The notes below the pieces were generated by a model, which had not been told where the DNA came from, ran no database searches, and worked only from the letters and a program-made list of their open reading frames with translations. Shown piece after piece: positions 1 through 5,674 of a stretch of 5,974 nt of DNA (position 1 is the stretch's first letter; each line of letters starts with the position of its first letter). The position numbers and the translations under genes were made by a program. The stretch is from an archaeon. Lineage in GTDB: Archaea; Thermoproteota; QMWL01. The DNA is taken from assembly GCA_003661605.2 (NCBI GenBank), contig QMWL02000046.1, forward strand, positions 1-5,974. Reading direction: 5' to 3'.

Positions 1-2422
1 CCTCGACTATGGCATCCTGGCGAATCTGTAAAGTGCCTGATGCACAGCATCCGCTTCCGTCGATAATCCGGTAGGTGTCGGCGTCTACGGGTGCGCAGAG
101 ATGGATCTCGGTCGCGCTGCTTACGATGGATAGACAAGCGACCCCTCTGCATAGTACGAGGTTTACGGGGGGTTGTACACCGCGTATGTGAAGGTAACCG
201 GTTGGGATGTCAGCTTGGACGTACCGCGTTCCTGCGGGAATGCTGGTCTGAACCCCCTCTATGTAAACGGTGAGAGTGGTGTTAGGGAGATAGCCAAAGG
301 AGGCGTATCCTGATGAATTCGTGTAGGTCGATACCGGGGTGAAGGGAGTTATGGCGGTAACGGAGCAGAATGCAACCGGGTATCCATAGGGATTTACTAC
401 ACGGATGGAGTACCTTACTGCGGGCTTGAGCTGGATCTTTACACAGGTTTCGTTCGACAGCGCTAGATCCACCGTAAGCTTCCCTTCCACGGGATCGTAA
501 GACCATACACGAGCGCCTGTCACGCACTCAGGTACGTAGTTGCATACGCTGATGTAGAGGCGAGCTGGCCACGTCTCATTGAGTATCCAGCGCTCGTCCT
601 TACCCACTACCACCTCCAGTTCAGAGCCGTTCCAGACCGTGTAGCGCACTATCGGTAGATAGGGGTGTTTAACGTATAGACCCTCTATGTGAGGAGGCTT
701 ATCGCCAATAGTACTCACTGTAACTACGTGAGGTCCAGGCAGTAGGAAGGGCAAGAGTATAACGTGTTCAGAGAACGTGTAGATGGGTTTCCCATCTACA
801 TACACCGATCTTATCGTTGCATTGGGAAAGTTGAGGAAGAGACAGTAAGCGATTCGGCTTAAGCTCATGTTGAGAACGTAATGAGTACCATTAAATGACC
901 CGATTAGGCTCTGTATGGAGTACTGCTCGTACCGTATCAGGTTTTCGCGCCCGAGGGTTGTAAACAGCATGTCGGGATACGTGCTGCGAATCCATGAGAG
1001 CAAGCGCAGCAGCTCCCCTATACGGGGTATGGTGAGGGCGGGGTGTAGCTCGCTTGAAATAAGCCGATCGACGCGTACAGATAGACGGACTTCTCTCACC
1101 CACTGCGTGTAAGACCAATCGTCGCGGATCCTTCCACCAGGGCACGTGAGAACTGGCAGTCCGTAGAGCTGCGTTGGGTAATAGGCGGATATGGCTAGAG
1201 AGGTTATTATGGGAGGGGAGCACTTGTATGCAGACCTCCTGTAGAGAGGAGCAGCGCCACCTGGAGGAGCGAAGAGGAGAGGCACAATGTGAAAGCGATT
1301 GCGGCAGGATTCGATGTTGCGAGCTATTTCGAGGTAGGTGCCGTTCTCGATGCTGCCGTAGCCTTGGAGCAGGAGTTCGGCGTCACCACAGTGCGAGAAG
1401 GTGTGGTCCGCCAGTTCAAGCTCGTAGTTCTTCCAAAGGTATTCAGTGTAGTGATCTAGCCAGGGCTCCATATCTAAGAACGTGCTGACTAGAAGCAAGG
1501 TCGCAGGATATCCCGCTCGCAGCACCGCTTCAAGGTGTTCTTCAGCACGGTCGTCAAAGCGGAGCGCTAGTCCGCAGCTGTGAACCTTAAGCGCCTCTAG
1601 TTCAAGGAAAACAGGAAGCTCGATGTATGTACTGGTGTCTAATCCCGCTACCCACCGGACTATGTTCCACCACAAGCGCTTGCTAAGGAAGGGGAGGGGG
1701 TCGGAGCGGCTTCGTGGAGCGTACACAGATACAAACGCACGGCCTCTATCTGGCGGGTCTACTGCAGCAGCTGCAACGGCAGGGTATCCACGCCACACCA
1801 TGTCAAAGGCAATGATAGGCTGAACGTAGCTGGGTGCGCTGTATATATCGAGGAAGAAGTCTGATATGGTGGGCATAGTCCACTCGGTTCGAGACACTCC
1901 TTGAAGTACGGGATGGTCCGTGAGAAAGTGCAGTATGCTTGTATCTGGAAACGCCCAGTAAGCCCGGGTTTCCGTAATAGCGTAGATGCTTGAGTGAAAG
2001 TCCCCTAGGAAGGAGCTATTGGGGAAGAGAATTGCTGGCTTTCCAAGAATCAAAACCCCTCCTCCCCGCCTGTTGAACTCGACCAGTTTTTGCAAGATCG
2101 TGTCTGGTACGTAGCCGTTATCGTAGACCTCTCCTAAGGATGCAAGAACCGCTACATCAAACTCGTCGAGCGCATCAGCTTCAATCGCCGTATAGTTAAC
2201 GTACGAGCAAAGCCCTGCTCGCGCGAGTATAGAGGACAGTATGTGAAACAGGGGAGAGGCACCAATAGCCGTGAAGTTGGGCGTAATGATGGCTATGCGA
2301 GGAACGCCAATCCTAACCTCCTCCTCAGGCCCTATTACCTCCGGAGGGTAAGCATATAGGGCGCTACCTAATAGAGAAAGGAGTAGTACTGATAGCAGTA
2401 CGTGATGGGGTCGTATACGCAT
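1..2422 (-). CDS. Secreted polysaccharide deacetylase (NodB-type) with N-terminal GATase/ThuA-like domain, 3' end outside window
   Basis: This frame stays open for 807 codons from ATG at 2422 and has no stop before the left edge, so the C-terminus is missing. An in-frame TAG at 2465-2467 lies upstream with no other ATG, GTG or TTG between, which fixes the start. Residues 1-24 form a signal peptide (basic start, leucine-rich core, AYA before the mature end). Residues about 40-260 resemble ThuA/class I glutamine-amidotransferase-like Rossmann domains (FNRRGGGVLILG at 116-127, DHPVLQGV at 169-176, GRAFVSV at 227-233); no nucleophile cysteine elbow is visible. Residues about 280-490 are a NodB deacetylase domain: RFDD at 288-291, HTFSH at 340-344, FAPPGG at 384-389, and a late ELH ending at H460. 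The expected metal ligands are D291, H340 and H344, with D290 as base. The usual motif-3 arginine is replaced by A385. Residues 510-807 look like beta-sandwich modules; 670-722 resembles a carboxypeptidase-regulatory-like fold. Twelve NxS/T sequons and 16 cysteines fit an extracellular glycoprotein. Its likely role is deacetylation of a surface or secreted polysaccharide; the substrate is unknown. Confidence 0.93.
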   Translation of the reverse strand, partial: MRIRPHHVLLSVLLLSLLGSALYAYPPEVIGPEEEVRIGVPRIAIITPNFTAIGASPLFHILSSILARAGLCSYVNYTAIEADALDEFDVAVLASLGEVYDNGYVPDTILQKLVEFNRRGGGVLILGKPAILFPNSSFLGDFHSSIYAITETRAYWAFPDTSILHFLTDHPVLQGVSRTEWTMPTISDFFLDIYSAPSYVQPIIAFDMVWRGYPAVAAAAVDPPDRGRAFVSVYAPRSRSDPLPFLSKRLWWNIVRWVAGLDTSTYIELPVFLELEALKVHSCGLALRFDDRAEEHLEAVLRAGYPATLLLVSTFLDMEPWLDHYTEYLWKNYELELADHTFSHCGDAELLLQGYGSIENGTYLEIARNIESCRNRFHIVPLLFAPPGGAAPLYRRSAYKCSPPIITSLAISAYYPTQLYGLPVLTCPGGRIRDDWSYTQWVREVRLSVRVDRLISSELHPALTIPRIGELLRLLSWIRSTYPDMLFTTLGRENLIRYEQYSIQSLIGSFNGTHYVLNMSLSRIAYCLFLNFPNATIRSVYVDGKPIYTFSEHVILLPFLLPGPHVVTVSTIGDKPPHIEGLYVKHPYLPIVRYTVWNGSELEVVVGKDERWILNETWPARLYISVCNYVPECVTGARVWSYDPVEGKLTVDLALSNETCVKIQLKPAVRYSIRVVNPYGYPVAFCSVTAITPFTPVSTYTNSSGYASFGYLPNTTLTVYIEGVQTSIPAGTRYVQADIPTGYLHIRGVQPPVNLVLCRGVACLSIVSSATEIHLCAPVDADTYRIIDGSGCCASGTLQIRQDAIVE

Positions 2423-2446
2423 CGTGCTACGGCGAGGAATGGCGTG

Positions 2447-2452
2447 TATATA
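2447..2452. promoter_or_regulatory. Symmetric TATATA box, candidate shared divergent promoter
   Basis: TATATA reads the same on both strands and lies in the 76-bp gap between the divergent genes. For the minus-strand deacetylase gene it spans -30 to -25 relative to the A of its ATG, the standard archaeal TATA position if transcription begins at the start codon, so that transcript would be leaderless; no Shine-Dalgarno sequence precedes this ATG. For the plus-strand gene the predicted transcription start is near 2477, leaving about 22 nt before GTG at 2499. No convincing BRE (TFB recognition element) was identified on either side. Confidence 0.5.
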
Positions 2453-2456
2453 GGTG

Positions 2457-2469
2457 ATTAGCTGCTAAT
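2457..2469. promoter_or_regulatory. Perfect 13-bp palindrome, candidate operator
   Basis: ATTAGC-T-GCTAAT is a perfect inverted repeat of 6-bp arms around one base, and the symmetry stops there. It begins 4 bp after the TATATA box. For the plus-strand genes it falls between the TATA box and the predicted transcription start, where a bound protein would block RNA polymerase. For the minus-strand gene it lies just upstream of the TATA box, where archaeal activators or BRE-overlapping regulators bind. A dimeric helix-turn-helix regulator is possible; no regulator gene is in the window. Confidence 0.35.
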
Positions 2470-2498
2470 ACGTTAAGAAGGTTGGAAGACGCGCTGCT

Positions 2499-4541
2499 GT
2501 GCACACTCGCTTTGCTGCAACAATAGCGCTTCTGCTTATTCCACTTCTAGCGCTACACCTCCCTAACGGATGCGTAAGCACCTATGGAGGCGGACACGCA
2601 TCCAGCCTCGATAACGGTGGTGGAAACTGTTTGCACATGATGATCTATATAAATGTAGTAAATAAGTATAAGTTTTACGAAGAAATTGCATGTTTTGTTA
2701 ATGTTACCATGGACCTCACTCTTGCGCGCATCTCTGAGAACATTAGTGCTGTTGAGGTGAAGATTCCTTGTTCCGACTGGCGCACCTTATCGATAAGAGA
2801 CTTGCCTACTGGAGGGTTCTACGAAATCGTGTTTGATGAGACACTGCAGCCATTTGTTCGTTTCGTAATTCCGCCCCAACAACGGGTTCTCATAAGTTAC
2901 AGCTACCTAGCATACGGGTGGTCGGTCCTATACAGGAATTACTTCAGGTTCAACATGCGGTTTTTCGATATTAGGTCTAACATACCAGGACTGGCACTCT
3001 TCGTTACGTGCATTGTAAGAGTACCTCGCTCCTGCTACGTACTACCGGGTTATCCTTATGTGGAGTCCGGGAACGCCTCGATTGAGGAGGTTGAGGAGGG
3101 GTTCGCTGTAAGAGGGTTGGCTGGAGATGTCACACTGGTATATGAGGGTGTATGGAGGATTCCTGTAGGTGTTGTCATCTGCTTTTTGTGGGCTACTGTG
3201 GCGATTCTATCAGACCGCGTTCTTCGAACGTGCTCGATTCTCACAACGAGGGTGCGCCGGTACTTGTCGTCGGCGAAGCTCCCAAGTACGTTGGTACGCG
3301 GTATTCGTTGGGCGATTTCACGTCAAGGAGCGAGCACTCTCTTCACCTTCACGCTATTGCTTGCTGTGTTGCTCTCCATTATAATTGGTCCCTCTCCTCG
3401 CCCAGCACTAGTACTTATTGCAGACCCTTCTAACGCTAGTGAACTATCGCAAGAGGTACAAGAGCTAGGCTTCACCTGCCTTGTTTTCTACGAAAATGCA
3501 TCTGTAATGGAGGCTTTGGAGGAGGGGCTTGTGGATATCGCCTTGATAGGCAAGATGCCGAAGGTAGCCGAGCCCTACTGGACTAACTACCTGAACGCGT
3601 TCGTTAAGTTTCTACGCCGGGGCGGCGTTATCGCAATTCTATCCGAGTTCGTTGAAACAGGTCTTGGAAGTCAAGTTCTTAAAGTGCTGGGCAACTGCGA
3701 TCGCGTAACGGTTCTATCGCGTGTAGAGGATCTGCCAGCACTGCGCGCATACATACAAGAGAGACCGCGCATCGTATCGTTATCGCCACGACTTCACCGT
3801 CTTACGACCTGGGTTGCAGCAGGTCTATCCGCGCTCTCCACAATGTTCGCTACTCTTGCTGGGGTCTTCGCCGTTGAGTTTTTCATCAGACGAGCGGGGG
3901 TGTGGAACATCTTTTTCGCCTACGTCGTAGCAGTGCTCATAATCATGGTAGTTTTGGTGGTGGTGCATGTGATGGCGAGGATTCTTCATACGATAACTTA
4001 CTACAGTAGCCTAAGCAGCGTGTTAACGGTCGTTGCCCCCATCACCGTAGCCCTTCTGGTAGTTGTGCTTTACACCGACTCAGAGCTAGGGCAGAGCATG
4101 GGGCAGCTACTGCGGGTGATAGTACCGCTCAGCTTCATCCTAACAGCCATGTTGACAGCACCGTATGGGGATGTTCTGATCGTGAACGTGTCTTCTGAAG
4201 GAGCATCTCTAACTGTAGAAGGAGCTTTGCTCAGGGCTTGCGAGTACGCTGGTGACATCATGGGTATGCACGGTCTTCCGCTCAGTACCGGGATTGCGCT
4301 CTGGATTGTGGTATTTGCCCTCGTAGCGCTCTTCTTTCTTAAGAAAGAGGTGTGTGAGACCGTGAGGGATATCGCTCTCGGAGGCATCATTGTATTGCTG
4401 GGGCTTGCTTTCCCTAGGTCAGTAGGTGTATCCTTTCTATCGACTGTGTGCACCATCCCCTTAGCTATAATCGTTGGAATAATTCTACAGCTCTCCGCGC
4501 TAGGAGTGAGTTATTTGTGGAGGCGGTATAGAACCCAGTGA
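2499..4541 (+). CDS. Multispanning membrane protein with extracytoplasmic beta-rich and Rossmann-like domains, family not recognised
   Basis: GTG at 2499 is the only usual start after the in-frame TAA at 2466-2468; TGA at 4539-4541 ends the 680-residue protein. Residues 5-22 are a signal peptide or first span. Residues 23-219 are a probably beta-rich extracytoplasmic domain with six cysteines and sequons N68, N81 and N192. A span at 220-238 leads to an arginine-rich, probably cytoplasmic loop (239-280), then a span at 281-297. Residues 300-435 form a second extracytoplasmic domain with LRRGGVIAILSE at 372-383 and sequons N312 and N333; its pattern matches the Rossmann domain of the divergent deacetylase gene. 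Further spans lie near 437-461, 470-492, 505-525, 538-553, 597-613, 624-640 and 647-673, with a basic C-terminus (WRRYRTQ). All six sequons fall on predicted outside segments and the basic loops fall inside, so the topology is self-consistent. The gene overlaps the glycosyltransferase gene, suggesting a physical or functional partnership, for example a synthase co-subunit or polymer translocation factor. That role is inference; no enzyme motif is visible. Confidence 0.92.
   Translation: MHTRFAATIALLLIPLLALHLPNGCVSTYGGGHASSLDNGGGNCLHMMIYINVVNKYKFYEEIACFVNVTMDLTLARISENISAVEVKIPCSDWRTLSIRDLPTGGFYEIVFDETLQPFVRFVIPPQQRVLISYSYLAYGWSVLYRNYFRFNMRFFDIRSNIPGLALFVTCIVRVPRSCYVLPGYPYVESGNASIEEVEEGFAVRGLAGDVTLVYEGVWRIPVGVVICFLWATVAILSDRVLRTCSILTTRVRRYLSSAKLPSTLVRGIRWAISRQGASTLFTFTLLLAVLLSIIIGPSPRPALVLIADPSNASELSQEVQELGFTCLVFYENASVMEALEEGLVDIALIGKMPKVAEPYWTNYLNAFVKFLRRGGVIAILSEFVETGLGSQVLKVLGNCDRVTVLSRVEDLPALRAYIQERPRIVSLSPRLHRLTTWVAAGLSALSTMFATLAGVFAVEFFIRRAGVWNIFFAYVVAVLIIMVVLVVVHVMARILHTITYYSSLSSVLTVVAPITVALLVVVLYTDSELGQSMGQLLRVIVPLSFILTAMLTAPYGDVLIVNVSSEGASLTVEGALLRACEYAGDIMGMHGLPLSTGIALWIVVFALVALFFLKKEVCETVRDIALGGIIVLLGLAFPRSVGVSFLSTVCTIPLAIIVGIILQLSALGVSYLWRRYRTQ
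2638..2712 (+). other. AT-rich patch inside the membrane protein gene, with a TATA-like sequence
   Basis: Positions 2641-2710 contain 16 G or C in 70 bases (23%), far below the roughly 50% of the flanks. The patch encodes residues about 48-71, rich in Ile, Asn, Lys and Tyr. It contains TATATAAA at 2646-2653, a good match to an archaeal TATA box on the plus strand. A start about 26 bp downstream would leave ATG 2709 (residue 71) as a nearby initiation codon, but that product would lack a signal peptide. It may be only a compositional fluctuation or a recombination trace. Confidence 0.35.
4519..4527 (+). promoter_or_regulatory. Shine-Dalgarno site for the glycosyltransferase gene
   Basis: GGAGGCGGT differs at one position from GGAGGTGAT over its first seven bases and lies inside the end of the upstream membrane protein gene. 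It ends 10 nt before GTG 4538 and 13 nt before ATG 4541. The spacing slightly favours GTG; the codon identity favours ATG. Its presence at an internal operon gene, and absence before the deacetylase gene, follows the common archaeal pattern of leaderless first genes and Shine-Dalgarno-led internal genes. Confidence 0.5.
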
Positions 4542-5674
4542 TGCTGCTGGGGGGTTTACTAGCAGTACTTGTTGGGTTGCTGATAGGAGTACTCACTACG
4601 CTTGCGGGTGTTCGACCTGTTAGATTTGCACGGCACCATGCTCGGTGCAAGTCCTGGCCCTACGTATCCGTTTTAGTCCCTGCATACAATGAGGAGAAGG
4701 TTATTACACGTTGTTTAGATAGCATTCTTGAGCAGGATTATCCCCATTTTGAAGTCATTGTTATTGCAGGAGGCGAAGACCGCACTTTCGAGTTAGCACA
4801 GCAATATTTGAAGAGAGGTGTTGCGGTGATCCCTCAACCAAGACGAGGGAAAGCGTATGCGCTCAATCTCGGACTTGCGAAGGCGCAGGGGGAGGTTATT
4901 GTGACCGTCGATGCGGATTGTAGGCTTCCGAAGGAGTGGCTTAAACAGGTAGTTGCCCCCCTTGTGATTGATCCGGATGTTGCAGCAGTAGGAGGTTGGT
5001 CACGACCCACTAATCCAAAGGGGATTCTAGTAGCTTGCTTGTACGCTAGAGAAGCCTATGAGTCGGTTATACGGCAGAGGGAGCTGGTAGTGTTACCTGG
5101 CTTCGGCTCTGCGTACAGAGCTTCGGCTCTAAAGGAGGTGGGTGGGTTTAACGAGCGTGTGTATATGTTGATCGACTACGAGGTGCAACAACGGCTCGCT
5201 GCAAGGGGGTTTAGGTTCCTGAGGAGCTTGGACGCTGTCTTGTACCGGGAGTATGCGCGCCGGCTTAGAGACTACGTGAAGCAACAGCTACGCTGGGTCA
5301 GAGGTATGTTCCGTCACTCTCTTAGGTATGAGCGGCTGCCTTTTCTCACGAGAATTAGAATAGGTGTCCGCCCTCTTGTGTATACGCTAGTTTTGATAGC
5401 ACCCCTCGCTCTCTTAATACCAGCAGCTGGCTTTCTGTGGATTAAGCTCCTGTGGATGTGGGGGAGCCTCTTGTACATTGGGTATGCCTTGGGGAAGATG
5501 GTCGGAGCCATGTTCGCTGTGAGTAAGGTTTTGGGGGATCGGTGGCTGCTAAACTATCTTTGGGGAGCAGTACTGTGTATTTTCATAAACATGGGGATCT
5601 ACATAACGGCGTTCTTTCAGGAGATAGTAGGCTGGAGGGAGCGCGTTACCTTCGATGTCGAGCACCTAGGGTAG
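4538..5674 (+). CDS. Membrane-bound family 2 glycosyltransferase, processive-synthase type (QxxRW)
   Basis: The protein of 378 residues should transfer sugar from a nucleotide-sugar donor at the cytoplasmic face of the membrane. Residues 3-24 form an N-terminal span; 41-260 are a GT-A domain with VPAYNEE at 47-53, DAD at 125-127 (metal and nucleotide binding), the acceptor region around GFGSAYRASAL at 188-198, D213 in LIDYE as the likely general base, and QQLRW at 249-253. QxxRW is typical of hyaluronan, cellulose, chitin and poly-GlcNAc synthases. About three C-terminal spans lie near 277-299, 302-322 and 339-361. The size fits the smaller PgaC/IcaA-like synthases. Two departures stand out: the usual Glu before the base Asp is I212, and the Asp after the second beta strand is replaced (IAGGED at 76-81). 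No NxS/T sequon occurs, as expected for a mainly cytoplasmic catalytic domain. GTG 4538 shares GTGA with the upstream stop; ATG 4541 is an equally credible start (377 residues). Product and donor are not determinable; a single-step glycolipid transferase is an alternative. Confidence 0.95.
   Translation: MMLLGGLLAVLVGLLIGVLTTLAGVRPVRFARHHARCKSWPYVSVLVPAYNEEKVITRCLDSILEQDYPHFEVIVIAGGEDRTFELAQQYLKRGVAVIPQPRRGKAYALNLGLAKAQGEVIVTVDADCRLPKEWLKQVVAPLVIDPDVAAVGGWSRPTNPKGILVACLYAREAYESVIRQRELVVLPGFGSAYRASALKEVGGFNERVYMLIDYEVQQRLAARGFRFLRSLDAVLYREYARRLRDYVKQQLRWVRGMFRHSLRYERLPFLTRIRIGVRPLVYTLVLIAPLALLIPAAGFLWIKLLWMWGSLLYIGYALGKMVGAMFAVSKVLGDRWLLNYLWGAVLCIFINMGIYITAFFQEIVGWRERVTFDVEHLG
5101..5130 (+). 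repeat. 10-bp direct repeat with a UUCG-loop hairpin in the glycosyltransferase gene
   Basis: CTTCGGCTCT occurs at 5101-5110 and again at 5121-5130, separated by exactly 10 bp. The second copy with its preceding bases forms AGAGC-TTCG-GCTCT (5117-5130), a 5-bp stem closed by C-G around a UUCG tetraloop, an unusually stable RNA hairpin. The copies are read in different frames (Gly-Phe-Gly-Ser and part of Ala-Ser-Ala-Leu), so the repeat is not a protein repeat. It lies inside a conserved coding region, is followed by no T-run, and may be coincidence. Confidence 0.4.

Noticed and set aside
91..1823. Several short open frames on both strands (for example 91-273, 915-1112, 1174-1488 and 1623-1823 plus; 282-527 and 891-1223 minus)
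   Set aside because: They all lie within the 807-codon minus-strand frame, which has recognisable deacetylase and Rossmann motifs. The short frames have Arg/Cys/Ser-rich compositions typical of shadow frames and no recognisable motif.
3056..4650. Shadow frames inside the membrane protein gene (3152-3433 and 3169-3384 plus; 3056-3244, 4070-4456 and 4465-4650 minus)
   Set aside because: They lie within or at the end of a long coherent membrane protein frame and show no motif, start signal or domain of their own.
5117..5130. UUCG hairpin as a transcription terminator
   Set aside because: It is inside the conserved coding region, has only a 5-bp stem and is followed by AAAGGAGG with no T-run.
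5314..5511. Minus-strand open frame of 65 codons within the glycosyltransferase gene
   Set aside because: It is antisense to the C-terminal membrane spans of a well-supported gene and has no recognisable content.
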